A DNA stretch of 64,000 nt from Nocardia macrotermitis (GCF_009604405.1 NZ_WEGK01000003.1:496001-560000), one strand, 5' to 3'. Positions 9,154 through 17,980 are shown, numbered from the stretch's first letter. Program-made: numbers and translations. Notes: generated by a model not told the origin, from the letters alone.

Positions 9154-10092
9154 ATGAGCCAGGAGGCAGTTGTGCGGCTGGGCGTTGGTGTGCAACGTAG
9201 GACGTTGGTTGTGGATGGGTTGGTGACCAGTTATCTGGAAGCCGGGGCCGGTGAGCCGGTGGTGCTGCTGCACGGCGGGGAGTTCGGGGCGGGGGCCGAG
9301 GTCGGTTGGGAGCGCACGATTGGTGTGCTTGCGGAGCGGTATCGGGTGATCGCGCCGGATATGTTGGGGTTCGGGGAGTCGGCGAAGGTGGTGGACTTCA
9401 CCGATGGGCGGGGGATGCGGATTCGGCATATCGCACGGTTTCTCGCGTTGTTGGGGGTGGAATCGGCTCACTTCGTGGGTAATTCGATGGGGGCGGTGAA
9501 CATGTTCGCCGATATCACCTCTGCGGCACCGCGTTTGCCGATGCGCAGTATGGTGACGATCTGCGGTGGCGGGGAGATCCAGAGCAACGAGCACATGCGT
9601 GCGCTCTACGACTACGATGCCACTCCGGAAGCCATGCGGCGCATCGTGATCGCGCTGTTCCACTCGGACAAGTATCCGGCCGACGAGGAGTACGTGCGTC
9701 GGCGGTACGAGGCGAGTGTTGCGCCGGGGGCGTGGGAAGCGTTGGCGGCGGCCCGTTTTCGTCGTCCCGGTGCCGACGCGCCGCCCGCGCCGTCGAGTCG
9801 CCGTGCGTACGAACGCATCTCGATTCCGGCCCTGGTGGTCGAGGGCGGCGGCGACAAGCTGCTGCCGCCGGGGTGGGCCGCCGAGATCGCCGGTGCGATC
9901 GCGCTCGGACGGCACGCGGTCGTCCCGGAGGCGGGGCACTGCCCGCAGATCGAGCAGCCCGAGGTGGTCAACGAACTGCTGCTGGCCTTCCTGGACGAGC
10001 AGTCCCGCACCGAGTCCGAGTCGCCCGCGCCCGTCCGGGTCGCAAACGCGAGTTCGGCTGTGGCCGAACCAAATCGAAAGGATCGAACATGA
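9154..10092 (+). CDS. Alpha/beta hydrolase, probable meta-cleavage product hydrolase (MhpC-like)
   Basis: 312-residue alpha/beta hydrolase. LHGGEFGAG near residue 39 forms the oxyanion-hole region, GNSMGA carries the nucleophile Ser, GGGDKLLPP the Asp and EAGHCPQIEQP the His. This is the usual layout of C-C hydrolases that split the ring-fission product made by MhpB-type dioxygenases. The start ATG 9154 has AAGGGG upstream; an in-frame extension to about 9034 runs through the Tn5-like sequence and is rejected. The C-terminal 25 residues are polar and disordered-looking. Stop and next start overlap (ATGA). Assignment to MhpC rests on context. Confidence 0.83.
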   Translation: MSQEAVVRLGVGVQRRTLVVDGLVTSYLEAGAGEPVVLLHGGEFGAGAEVGWERTIGVLAERYRVIAPDMLGFGESAKVVDFTDGRGMRIRHIARFLALLGVESAHFVGNSMGAVNMFADITSAAPRLPMRSMVTICGGGEIQSNEHMRALYDYDATPEAMRRIVIALFHSDKYPADEEYVRRRYEASVAPGAWEALAAARFRRPGADAPPAPSSRRAYERISIPALVVEGGGDKLLPPGWAAEIAGAIALGRHAVVPEAGHCPQIEQPEVVNELLLAFLDEQSRTESESPAPVRVANASSAVAEPNRKDRT

Positions 10093-10955
10093 TCGACGAA
10101 CTGGCCGGAAAGGTCGCCGTCGTCACCGGCGGGGCCTCCGGAATCGGCCGCGCGACGGTGGCGAAACTGGTCGCGGAGGGCGCGAAGGTGGTCATGGGCG
10201 ACCTGGACCCCGAGCGCGGCGCGGAGGCGATCGCCGAACACGGCGACGCGGCGGTGTTCATGCAGACCGACGTCTCCGACCCGGCGCAGGTCGAGCGGCT
10301 GGTCGAGCACGCGGTCGCGACCTTCGGCGGCCTGCACGTGATGTGCAACAACGCGGGCATTCCCGGCAAGATGCATCCGAGCCTGCTGCTGGACGACCTC
10401 GCCGACTTCCACCGGGTGCTCGGCGTGAATCTGCTGGGCGTCATGGCGGGCACCAAATTCGCCGCGCGGCACATGGCCGAGCACGGCGGCGGATCGATCA
10501 TCAACGTGTCCTCGGTCGGCGGCGTCATGGCGGGCGGGGGAGTGCAGACCTACCGCGCGTCCAAGGCGGCGGTCATCCACTTCACAAAGTCCGCGGCAAT
10601 CGAGTTGGCGCAGTACGACATTCGCGTCAACTGCCTCGCGCCCGGCAATATCCCGACCCCGCTGCTGACCACCTCGGCCGCCGGGATGCCGCCGGACAAG
10701 GTGGAGCGTTTCGCCAAGGCCGTGCGCGCGTCGATGAACAGCGAGCGGCCGCTGCCGCGCGAGGGCGAGCCCGAACACGTCGCGGACGCGGTGGTGTACC
10801 TGGCCGGTGATCGGTCGGTGTACGTCACCGGGACCGTGCTCGCGATCGACGGCGGCACGACCGCGGGTAAGCCGCTCAAGCCGCGCAAGAAGCCCGAGGA
10901 GGGCAAGTCCGCCGAGCAGAACTCGGCCGCACAGGCGGCCGTGTCGAAGAACTGA
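10089..10955 (+). CDS. SDR-family oxidoreductase
   Basis: 288-residue classical SDR. VTGGASGIGRAT near residue 14 binds the dinucleotide, followed by CNNAGIPG, INVSSVGG (Ser) and YRASKAAV (Tyr, Lys). It starts in the hydrolase stop by ATGA overlap, so it belongs to the ring-cleavage operon and is its last member before the TetR palindrome. The C-terminal tail of about 35 residues is Lys/Glu/Ala-rich and beyond the SDR core. Substrate unknown. Confidence 0.88.
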   Translation: MIDELAGKVAVVTGGASGIGRATVAKLVAEGAKVVMGDLDPERGAEAIAEHGDAAVFMQTDVSDPAQVERLVEHAVATFGGLHVMCNNAGIPGKMHPSLLLDDLADFHRVLGVNLLGVMAGTKFAARHMAEHGGGSIINVSSVGGVMAGGGVQTYRASKAAVIHFTKSAAIELAQYDIRVNCLAPGNIPTPLLTTSAAGMPPDKVERFAKAVRASMNSERPLPREGEPEHVADAVVYLAGDRSVYVTGTVLAIDGGTTAGKPLKPRKKPEEGKSAEQNSAAQAAVSKN

Positions 10956-10975
10956 GCTGCGACGGAACCATTTCC

Positions 10976-10995
10976 TAAGTCAATCAGTTGACTTA
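10976..10995. promoter_or_regulatory. Perfect palindrome TAAGTCAA-tcag-TTGACTTA, likely TetR operator
   Basis: Eight-base arms with a four-base spacer lie between the SDR stop (10955) and the TetR gene. The arms are AT-rich in a GC-rich background, as expected for an operator. A strong RBS GGAGGT at 11017-11022 precedes GTG 11029, which is in frame with the TetR gene and could be an alternative start. Autoregulation of the TetR gene, and through it the P450 genes, is inferred. Confidence 0.6.
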
Positions 10996-11112
10996 ATCCC
11001 CTTCGAGGTATTGACTGGAGGTAATCCCGTGATCGGAATCGAGAACATGATTCTGCAACGGCCGCTCAGTCGATACCGCTGTGCGGCTCCGGCGGGAAAT
11101 CCGAAGGGGCAC

Positions 11113-11766
11113 ATGATGGGATCCGTTCGTTCCGACCGCGTGGACACCACGCGCGAGGCCATCCTCACCGCCGCGGAACGCCTGTTCGCCGAGCGCGGCA
11201 TCGCGGCGGTGTCGAACCGTCGGGTGAGCGAGGCCGCGGGCCAGGGCAACAACACCGCGGTCGGCTACCACTTCGGCGGTAAGGCCGATCTGGTGCGCGC
11301 GATCGTGCGCAAACATCACGTCTCCACCGAGCGGCTGTGTCAGGAGATGGTCTCGCGGCTGGGTCCCGATGCCGGACTGCGGGACTGGGTGGGCTGTCTG
11401 GTCCGCCCGATGACCGAACATCTTGCGGCACTGGATAATCCGACGTGGTATGCGCGTTTCAGCGCGCAGGTCATGCCCGATCCGGTGTTCCGCGACCTGA
11501 TCTCGGACGAATCGCTGGCCTCGCCGTCGGTGGTGCGCATCGTGGAGGGTCTCCAGGGCTGTCTGCCGGAGTTGTCGCCGCAGTTGCACCGGGAGCGAAA
11601 TGCCATGGCGCGCTTGCTGATCGTGCACAGCTGCGCCGAACGCGAGCGCGCGCTCGCGGACGACACGCTGGTGTACCGCACGAGCTGGGAACAGACCGCG
11701 GTCGGCCTGATCGACGCGATCACCGGGCTGTATCTGGCCCCGGTCACCCGAGGGGGCGCGACATGA
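11113..11766 (+). CDS. TetR-family transcriptional regulator
   Basis: 217-residue TetR-type repressor. The helix-turn-helix region RREAILTAAERLF-like (residues about 13-27) leads to SNRRVSEAAGQGNNTAVGYHF, characteristic of the TetR N-terminal domain, followed by a ligand-binding domain. The ATG chosen has AAGGGG upstream and fits family length; GTG 11029, with a better RBS, would add 28 unconserved residues. The stop overlaps ATG 11763 of an 18-codon frame ending at 11819, which may couple translation to the ferredoxin reductase gene. It likely controls the P450 genes that follow. Confidence 0.85.
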   Translation: MMGSVRSDRVDTTREAILTAAERLFAERGIAAVSNRRVSEAAGQGNNTAVGYHFGGKADLVRAIVRKHHVSTERLCQEMVSRLGPDAGLRDWVGCLVRPMTEHLAALDNPTWYARFSAQVMPDPVFRDLISDESLASPSVVRIVEGLQGCLPELSPQLHRERNAMARLLIVHSCAERERALADDTLVYRTSWEQTAVGLIDAITGLYLAPVTRGGAT

Positions 11767-11815
11767 CCGACCCCCACCCGATCGTCGACAGAGCCGTACG
11801 AAAGAGGAGCCCGCA

Positions 11816-13033
11816 GTGACCACATCCGGTCGAATCCGCCGCACGGGCGTGCTCGTGGTCGGAGCCTCCGTCTCGGGGCTGAACACGGTCGAAGCCTTGC
11901 GCCGCAGCGGTTTCCGCGATCGCATCACGGTCGTCGGCGACGAACCGCACCTGCCCTACGACCGTCCGCCGCTGTCCAAGCAAATCCTTTCCGGCGCATG
12001 GCGTCCCGAACGCACGCTGCTTCGAGCCCCGCGCGTGCTGGCCGATCTGAACATCGATCTGCTGCTGGGCCATCGCGCGCTGTCGCTGGACCCGTCCACT
12101 CGCACGGTGCTGACCACATCCGGTCCGATCACCGCCGACGCCGTCGTAATCGCCACCGGCGCAACGCCTCGCGCGCTGCCCGTCCCCGACGGAACGAGCG
12201 GCGTGCACGTCCTGCGCACCCTCGACGACTCCCTCGCCCTACGTGACGAATTCGCCGCGAACCCGCGCGTCGTCGTGGTCGGCGAAGGCGTACTGGGTGC
12301 CGAAATCTCCGCCACGGCAAGACAATCCGGCCTCGACGTGACCATGACCGGCCCACTGCACGCGCCGATGGCCGCCCAACTCGGCGACCTGGTCGCCACG
12401 CAGCTCGCCGACCTGCACACCCGGCACGGCGTAGCGCTGCGGCTGGGCGTCGGAGTGCAGCGCATCCTCGGTGAGAACGGCCGGGTATCCGGTGTGCGCC
12501 TGGAGAATTCGCAGATCCTGCCCGCCAGTGTGGTGGTCGTGGCGATCGGTGCGATCCCCGCGACGGACTGGCTCACCGACAGCGGCCTGAGCCTCGACCG
12601 TGGCGTGGTCTGCGATGCGACCTGCCGTGCCGCCGACGGGATCTACGCGGTCGGCGATGTCGCCCGCTGGCCCGGCAACGACGTGAATTCCACTGTCCGA
12701 CTGGAGAATCGCACCCACGCGGCGGAACAGGCCGCCGTGGTCGCGGCCAATATCCTCGGCGCCGAGGATGTCTACCGGCCGATTCCGTACTTCTGGACCG
12801 ATCAGTACGAGGTCAAGATCCAGGTGCACGGCACCATCACACCCGATGCGCGGGCCACCGTCGTCGACGGCGATCCCGCGCAGGGCCGCTTCCTCGTGCG
12901 ATACGAGCGCGAGGGCGTGCCGACGGCGGTGCTCGGCTGGAACATGCCCAAACAAGCGCGCATGCAGCGCCGGATCCTGGTGGACGCGCAGTCCGCACCG
13001 GGCCCGGCGCTGACATCGGCGCATTCATCCTAG
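11816..13033 (+). CDS. FAD-dependent ferredoxin reductase of a P450 system
   Basis: 405-residue NAD(P)H:ferredoxin reductase of the rhodocoxin/putidaredoxin reductase family. VVGASVSGLNTVEALR near residue 14 binds FAD, and PYDRPPLSKQIL is the hallmark motif. ATGATPR and VVVVGEGVLGAEISATA form the NADH-binding Rossmann unit, and YAVGDVARWP is the conserved C-terminal FAD motif. The GTG start has AGAGGAG upstream. It passes electrons from NAD(P)H to the ferredoxin encoded next and on to the P450. Confidence 0.93.
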   Translation: MTTSGRIRRTGVLVVGASVSGLNTVEALRRSGFRDRITVVGDEPHLPYDRPPLSKQILSGAWRPERTLLRAPRVLADLNIDLLLGHRALSLDPSTRTVLTTSGPITADAVVIATGATPRALPVPDGTSGVHVLRTLDDSLALRDEFAANPRVVVVGEGVLGAEISATARQSGLDVTMTGPLHAPMAAQLGDLVATQLADLHTRHGVALRLGVGVQRILGENGRVSGVRLENSQILPASVVVVAIGAIPATDWLTDSGLSLDRGVVCDATCRAADGIYAVGDVARWPGNDVNSTVRLENRTHAAEQAAVVAANILGAEDVYRPIPYFWTDQYEVKIQVHGTITPDARATVVDGDPAQGRFLVRYEREGVPTAVLGWNMPKQARMQRRILVDAQSAPGPALTSAHSS

Positions 13034-13046
13034 GAAGTAGGTCTCG

Positions 13047-13241
13047 ATGAAAGTGACTGTCGACCAAGACAAATGCATCGCGGCGGGCCACTGCGTCATG
13101 CATGCCGGGGCGGTGTTCGATCAGCGCGACGACGACGGCGTCGTCATCCTGCTCGACGCGAATCCGCCGAGCGAACTCGCCGCGGACGTACGGCACGCGG
13201 CGGCGATGTGCCCCGCACTGGCCATTCAGATCGAGGAATGA
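13047..13241 (+). CDS. 3Fe-4S ferredoxin
   Basis: 64-residue ferredoxin with Cys10, Cys16 and Cys55-Pro. This CxxxxxC...CP pattern of only three cysteines indicates a 3Fe-4S cluster, as in the P450 redox partners of Streptomyces and Mycobacterium. It is acidic, as expected for docking to reductase and P450. It lies 13 bases after the reductase and 47 before the P450 gene, with GGAAGTAGG upstream. Confidence 0.93.
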   Translation: MKVTVDQDKCIAAGHCVMHAGAVFDQRDDDGVVILLDANPPSELAADVRHAAAMCPALAIQIEE

Positions 13242-13288
13242 ACCGACATCCTGCGGTTCGCCCCGCAGCCGATCACCAGGAGTGAGAA

Positions 13289-14518
13289 GTGTCCGAAGCA
13301 TTGACCGACACGGCCACGCAGGTCCCCGAATATCCGATGCTGCGCTCGTCCGCGTGCCCGTTCGCGCCCCCGCCCGAGGCGACCCGGCTGGGCCGCGACA
13401 AGCCGCTGAACCGGGTGCGGATCTGGGACGGCAGCACCCCCTGGCTGGTGACCGGACACGCCGAGTTCAAGGCGCTGATGTCCGATCCGCGGGTCAGCGT
13501 GGACGATCACGTCGCCGGGTTCCCGCACTGGAACGAGGGTATGGCCGCGATGGTCGAGACCCGGCCCAAGTCGCTGTTCACCACCGACGGCGAGGAGCAC
13601 AGCCGGTATCGCCGGATGCTCACCAAGCCGTTCACCTTCAAGCGGGTCGAGGCGCTGCGAACGGCGATCCAGCAGATCACCGACGATCACATCGACAAGC
13701 TGCTGGCCGGACCGCAGCCCGCGGATCTGGTTGCGGGACTGGCGCTTCCGGTGCCGACGCTGATGATCAGCGAGATGCTCGGCGTGCCGTACGAGGATCA
13801 CGAGTTCTTCCAGCAGCAGGCCGTCACCAGCGTCGACCGCTTCGCCACCAAGGAACAGGCCGAGAAGAGCCGAATGGGCTTGGCGCGCTACCTGATCGAT
13901 CTGGTGAAGAAGAAGCTGGACGAGCCCGCCGAGGATCTGATCTCCGATATCGCCGAGCGCGTGCGCGCCGGGGAGATCGATATGAAGGAGGCCTCGCAGC
14001 TGGGCACCGGCGTGCTCATCGCCGGGCACGAGACCAGCTCGAACATGATCTCGCTGGGAGCCCTTGCGCTGCTGGAGAATCCGGAGCAGTTCGCGTTGCT
14101 GCGCGACACCGATGATCCGAAGGTGGTCGCCAACGCGGTCGAGGAGTTGATGCGGTATCTGAGCGTCATCCAGAACGGGCAGCGGCGAGTCGCGTTGGAG
14201 GACATCGAGATCGCGGGGGAGACCGTGCGCGCGGGTGACGGTCTGATCCTGGACCTGGCACCGGCCAACTGGGACGAAAAGGCTTGGGAGCAACCGGACA
14301 AGCTGGATCTGACGCGTCCGGCCGCGCAGCATGTGGGCTTCGGTTTCGGTCCGCACCAGTGCGTCGGGCAGCAGCTCGCGCGCGCGGAGTTGCAGATCGT
14401 CTTCCAGACCCTGGTGCGCCGGATTCCCACACTGCGCCTGGCGATTCCGTTCGATCAGGTCGAGTTCAAGCACGATCGGCTCGCGTACGGGATCTACGAA
14501 CTGCCCGTGGCCTGGTAG
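13289..14518 (+). CDS. Cytochrome P450, CYP105-like
   Basis: 409-residue soluble P450. The I-helix oxygen-activation motif is AGHETSSNM, the K-helix ExxR lies in EELMRYL, and the heme-ligand loop is FGFGPHQCVGQQLARAEL, close to CYP105 proteins. The GTG start is preceded by CAGGAGTGAGA. It completes a class I system with the reductase and ferredoxin just upstream, so the operon can in principle work without outside redox partners. The family call is by motif, not by a percent-identity measurement. The transcript ends at the hairpin at 14550. Confidence 0.92.
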   Translation: MSEALTDTATQVPEYPMLRSSACPFAPPPEATRLGRDKPLNRVRIWDGSTPWLVTGHAEFKALMSDPRVSVDDHVAGFPHWNEGMAAMVETRPKSLFTTDGEEHSRYRRMLTKPFTFKRVEALRTAIQQITDDHIDKLLAGPQPADLVAGLALPVPTLMISEMLGVPYEDHEFFQQQAVTSVDRFATKEQAEKSRMGLARYLIDLVKKKLDEPAEDLISDIAERVRAGEIDMKEASQLGTGVLIAGHETSSNMISLGALALLENPEQFALLRDTDDPKVVANAVEELMRYLSVIQNGQRRVALEDIEIAGETVRAGDGLILDLAPANWDEKAWEQPDKLDLTRPAAQHVGFGFGPHQCVGQQLARAELQIVFQTLVRRIPTLRLAIPFDQVEFKHDRLAYGIYELPVAW

Positions 14519-14549
14519 CGATCGGAACGCGGTCACCCGGCCGCGCAGT

Positions 14550-14588
14550 CCGCCCCCGCCCCTCGGTGCCAGCCCGGGGCGGGGGCGG
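14550..14588 (+). terminator. 13-bp perfect GC hairpin terminator
   Basis: The arms CCGCCCCCGCCCC and GGGGCGGGGGCGG flank a 13-base loop, 31 bases after the P450 stop, and are followed by TTGTGT. It is very stable and placed to end the ferredoxin reductase-ferredoxin-P450 transcript. Confidence 0.8.
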
Positions 14589-14622
14589 TTGTGTGCTGCC
14601 CCGCGTCCGCGATGTCTTCCGG

Positions 14623-14642
14623 ATTCTCGATGAGAATGAGAC
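14623..14642. promoter_or_regulatory. ATTCTC-gat-GAGAAT operator-like palindrome upstream of second P450
   Basis: A 6-3-6 perfect inverted repeat at 14623-14637, followed by GAGAC. The half-site GAGAAT recurs several times around 51685-51769, next to another TetR gene. It lies 137-156 bases before the P450 start at 14779, in a 190-base intergenic stretch that is otherwise AT-richer and featureless. Confidence 0.45.
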
Positions 14643-14778
14643 TCTCGAGATATGAGAAGATCAGTTGCAACAACGTTCTGTCACATTTACACTGAGTAGT
14701 ACTTTTTCCGAAGCCTCGGTCCCGGTGAAGCCCGCCCGCATCGAGCGCGATGAACTTCTCTGCGAGAGGTGAACCCCT

Positions 14779-15981
14779 GTGACCACCAGCGCGGCCAGTG
14801 ACGTCTACTACGACCCCTACGACGTGCGGCTCAACGCGGATCCCTATCCGATGTTCAAGCGGCTGCGCGAACAGGAGCCGCTGTACTACAACGAGCAGCA
14901 CGACTTCTACGCGCTGAGCCGGTTCGAGGACGTCAACGCGGCGCTGCTGGACCACGGCACCTACAGTTCGGCCAAGGGCGCGATCATCGAGCTGATCAAG
15001 GCCGATATCCCGATTCCGCCGGGCGTGCTGATCTTCGAGGATCCGCCGATCCACGACATCCACCGAAAACTGTTGTCGCGCATGTTCACTCCGCGCAAGA
15101 TCCGCGAACTCGAGGACAAGATCCGCGAGTTCTGCGCGCGCAGCCTGGACCCGCACGTGGGCACCGGCAAGCTGGATTTCATCGCCGACATCGGCGCGCA
15201 GATGCCGATGCGCGTAATCGGCATGCTGCTGGGCATTCCGGAGCAGGACCAGGAGGCCATCCGCGATTTCGCCAACGAGCAGATGCGCACCGAGGAGGGT
15301 AAGCCGATGAAGGCCGCCTCCGAGGGCATGGACACCGGCGACATCTTCGGCGCGTACATCGATTGGCGGGTCGAGCACCCCTCGGACGACATCATGACCG
15401 AGCTGCTGAACGTCGAATTCACCGACGACACCGGCACCGTGCGGCACCTGACCCGCGAGGAGTTGTTGACCTACGTCAACGTCGTCTCCGGCGCCGGCAA
15501 CGAGACCACGACCCGCCTGATCGGTTGGGCCGGAAAGGTTCTCGCCGAACACCCCGACCAGCGCCGCCAGCTGGTCCAGGATCCGAAGCTCATCCCGAAC
15601 GCCGTCGAGGAACTACTGCGCTTCGAGCCGCCGGCCCCGCACGTCGCCCGGTACGTCACCCGCGACGTCGAACTACACGGCCGCACCGTCCCCCAGGGCA
15701 GCGCCATGATGCTCCTGATCGGCTCGGCCAATCGCGACCACCGCCACTTCGCCCCCGACGGCGACGTCTTCGACATCCACCGCGACACCCGCCAACACCT
15801 CACCTTCAGCGTAGGCACCCACTACTGCCTCGGCTCCGCCCTGGCCCGCCTCGAAGGCCGAATCGCACTGGAAGAGATCCTCAAACGCTTCCCGGAATGG
15901 GAAGTAGACCTCTCCACCGCCAAACTTTCCCCCACCTCCACCGTCCGAGGCTGGGAAACGCTCCCCGCCACCACCCGCTGA
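14779..15981 (+). CDS. Cytochrome P450
   Basis: 400-residue P450 with AGNETTTR in the I helix, EELLRFEPP in the K helix and FSVGTHYCLGSALARLEG at the heme cysteine. The GTG start follows GCGAGAGGTG. No redox partner is adjacent; the reductase and ferredoxin at 11816-13241 could serve it. Codon usage shifts within the gene: the 3' third is markedly richer in C-ending codons. The substrate is unknown. Motif style is common in actinobacterial terpene and steroid side-chain P450s. Confidence 0.92.
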   Translation: MTTSAASDVYYDPYDVRLNADPYPMFKRLREQEPLYYNEQHDFYALSRFEDVNAALLDHGTYSSAKGAIIELIKADIPIPPGVLIFEDPPIHDIHRKLLSRMFTPRKIRELEDKIREFCARSLDPHVGTGKLDFIADIGAQMPMRVIGMLLGIPEQDQEAIRDFANEQMRTEEGKPMKAASEGMDTGDIFGAYIDWRVEHPSDDIMTELLNVEFTDDTGTVRHLTREELLTYVNVVSGAGNETTTRLIGWAGKVLAEHPDQRRQLVQDPKLIPNAVEELLRFEPPAPHVARYVTRDVELHGRTVPQGSAMMLLIGSANRDHRHFAPDGDVFDIHRDTRQHLTFSVGTHYCLGSALARLEGRIALEEILKRFPEWEVDLSTAKLSPTSTVRGWETLPATTR

Positions 15982-16055
15982 GGTATTTCCGGGCACCCTC
16001 CAAGATCTTTCGCTGAAACCGAATGCCTTCCTGTGGGTGGTAGTGGCGGCATGGT

Positions 16056-16075
16056 GTATATCGGTTTTGATATAC
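16056..16075. promoter_or_regulatory. GTATATC-ggtttt-GATATAC operator palindrome
   Basis: Seven-base perfect arms about 90 bases upstream of the HigA-like gene, the usual location and size for autoregulatory operators of XRE antitoxins. It is AT-rich against a GC-rich background. Confidence 0.55.
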
Positions 16076-16165
16076 CTGCCAGGTGAGCGATCATCGGCCG
16101 CGGAAGGCTATCGATACTGGCAAGAAGCGGTATCGGATGGCAGAAGCGCTAGCGGAGGAGGAGAA

Positions 16166-16459
16166 ATGACGCGACAGCGGTTCAGCTCGGTGTGGGATGC
16201 GATCTCCGACACCCCGCAGGAAGCCGAAAACATGAAGGCGCGAGCGGTATTGATGCGTGCCATCAACGACAGGCTGGACGAGTTCGATTGGTCGCAGAGC
16301 ACTGCGGGTGCGAACCTCGGGCTGACGCAGCCGCGAGTGTCCGATCTGCGGCGCGGCAAGCTCGGTAAGTTCAGCTTGGATGCCTTGATGGATATCGCGA
16401 AGAAGGTCGGGCTGACGGTGGAGCTGAAGATCACCGTGGACGAGAAGTGCGGTGCGTAA
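16166..16459 (+). CDS. XRE/HigA-like helix-turn-helix protein, apparently without toxin partner
   Basis: 97-residue DNA-binding protein. SVWDAISDTPQEAENMKARA followed by LMRAINDRLDE and the HTH SQSTAGANLGLTQPRVSDL is typical of the HTH_37 antitoxin-like family, usually paired upstream with a Gp49/HigB-type toxin. The RBS GGAGGAGGAG fixes ATG 16166. The 184 bases upstream are too short for a toxin and carry a palindrome instead, and none lies downstream. It is therefore an orphan antitoxin or a stand-alone regulator. Confidence 0.8.
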   Translation: MTRQRFSSVWDAISDTPQEAENMKARAVLMRAINDRLDEFDWSQSTAGANLGLTQPRVSDLRRGKLGKFSLDALMDIAKKVGLTVELKITVDEKCGA

Positions 16460-16489
16460 TGGACCTGTCCAGCTCGCTGGACAGGTCCA
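16460..16489. terminator. 14-bp perfect hairpin after the HigA-like gene
   Basis: The arms TGGACCTGTCCAGC and GCTGGACAGGTCCA are separated by two bases and begin directly at the stop codon. It is a strong hairpin with no U-tract, as is common in actinomycetes. It may also stop the converging MFS transcript. Confidence 0.7.
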
Positions 16490-16603
16490 GTTGACCATCA
16501 CCGCTGCGGAGGCCCTTGCCGTGGTGCGGGGCACTTGGCAGGACCTCGCAAGCGATAGCTGACCGATATGTTCTGCTCGGCCGCCGGGGCGCTCACCCGG
16601 GCC

Positions 16604-17980
16604 TTATGCCGATGCGGGGCCGAGTGTGCCTGTGCCGCTGGTTGTTTCGGGCATTGCGGTGGTGTCGCGGTGGCGGGTGCGGGGGCCGAAGAGGGCTAGT
16701 ACCACTGCGCCGATCATCCAGGTGGCGGCGATGAAGATGAAGACGGAGCGGTAGCCGCTCCAGGTGTAGAGGTGGGCGATGATCAGGGGGCCGGCGGCGT
16801 TGGAGAGGCGGCCGAGGCCGTAGGAGACGCCGGTGCCCAGGGAGCGGGTTCTGGTGTCGAAGAGTTCGGGGGAGTAGGCGTAACCCAGTGCGGTGTAACC
16901 ACGTTCGAAGAGGTTCACCAGGAAGCCGAAGGTGACGATCATCGCGGGGGTGAAGGTGAGTCCGTAGAGCAGACCGCAGGCGGCGATGACGGTGCCGAAG
17001 ACGACCAGGCACCATTTGCGTTCGAACCGGTCGGTGACCTGGGCGGCGAGGTACGAACCCAGCGGCGCGCCGACCGTCGACAGCGCCACGTACAGCGTCG
17101 AACTCTGCACGCTGAAGCCCTCCTTCGCCAGAAGTGAAGGGGCCCAGGTGGAATAGCCGAAGAATCCGATCGACTGGGTCACCCACAGGACGGTCAGCAG
17201 CAGTGTGGGCAGCAGGTATCTGCGCTGTAGCAGCAGCGACAGCGGCGCCTTCGTCGCGGGCGGCGCGTCGACCTGCGGCGCGGGTTCGGCGAGCGGGCCG
17301 TGCTGGGCGATCACCCGGGCCTCGATATCGCGCAGTACCGCCTCCGCGGCGGCGTAGTCGCCCCGATTCTCCTGCCACACAGGCGATTCGGTGAGATGCC
17401 GGGACAGGAACAGCACGATCAGCCCGAGCGCGCCCCACAGATACACCAGCCGCCACGTCCAGGGCGCGAGGCCGACCAGTCCGCTGGCGATGAAATTGGT
17501 GACCGGGGTGCCGCAGATACCGATCACGATGGCGTACGCCTGGTATTTACCGCGCACGGCCGCGGGGAAGATCTCGCTGACGTAGATGACCGCGACCACC
17601 GTCATCGCCGACAGGCCCGCGGAGGTCAGCACTCGAAATACCCCGAGCGACAAGATATCCCAGGAGAATACGGCCGCCAGCGAGAACGTCGAGAAGAACA
17701 GGGTCGTCCACAGCAGCGCCTTCTTGCGGCCCCAGCGGTCGGCGATCCAGCCGGCGGCCAGCGATCCGATGAACATGCCCACGAACGACAGCGAGGTCAC
17801 ATAGGCGATCTCGTCGACACTCACCTTCCACAGCTTGATCAGTCGCGGCGCGGTGATCGAAAAGCTGTTGATGTCGGCGAATTCGAAGAAGTACGCGATC
17901 GCGACCGCGGCCAGGGTGAGGTAGTGGTACCGGGAGATGGGCAGCCGGTCCAACCGGTTGGCCGCATTGCAACGCTGCAT
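16604..17980 (-). CDS. MFS transporter, probable carboxylate/aromatic acid carrier
   Basis: 458-residue major facilitator protein with about 12 hydrophobic segments. ITAPRLIKLW precedes GWIADRWGRKKALLW, the loop 2-3 MFS signature, and SEIFPAAVRGK is characteristic of the sugar/aromatic acid porter branch. A hydrophilic central loop lies around residues 215-245. It starts 38 bases after the amidohydrolase stop, with AAGGA upstream, so the two genes form a minus-strand operon and the carrier may import the amidohydrolase substrate. Confidence 0.88.
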   Translation of the reverse strand: MQRCNAANRLDRLPISRYHYLTLAAVAIAYFFEFADINSFSITAPRLIKLWKVSVDEIAYVTSLSFVGMFIGSLAAGWIADRWGRKKALLWTTLFFSTFSLAAVFSWDILSLGVFRVLTSAGLSAMTVVAVIYVSEIFPAAVRGKYQAYAIVIGICGTPVTNFIASGLVGLAPWTWRLVYLWGALGLIVLFLSRHLTESPVWQENRGDYAAAEAVLRDIEARVIAQHGPLAEPAPQVDAPPATKAPLSLLLQRRYLLPTLLLTVLWVTQSIGFFGYSTWAPSLLAKEGFSVQSSTLYVALSTVGAPLGSYLAAQVTDRFERKWCLVVFGTVIAACGLLYGLTFTPAMIVTFGFLVNLFERGYTALGYAYSPELFDTRTRSLGTGVSYGLGRLSNAAGPLIIAHLYTWSGYRSVFIFIAATWMIGAVVLALFGPRTRHRDTTAMPETTSGTGTLGPASA

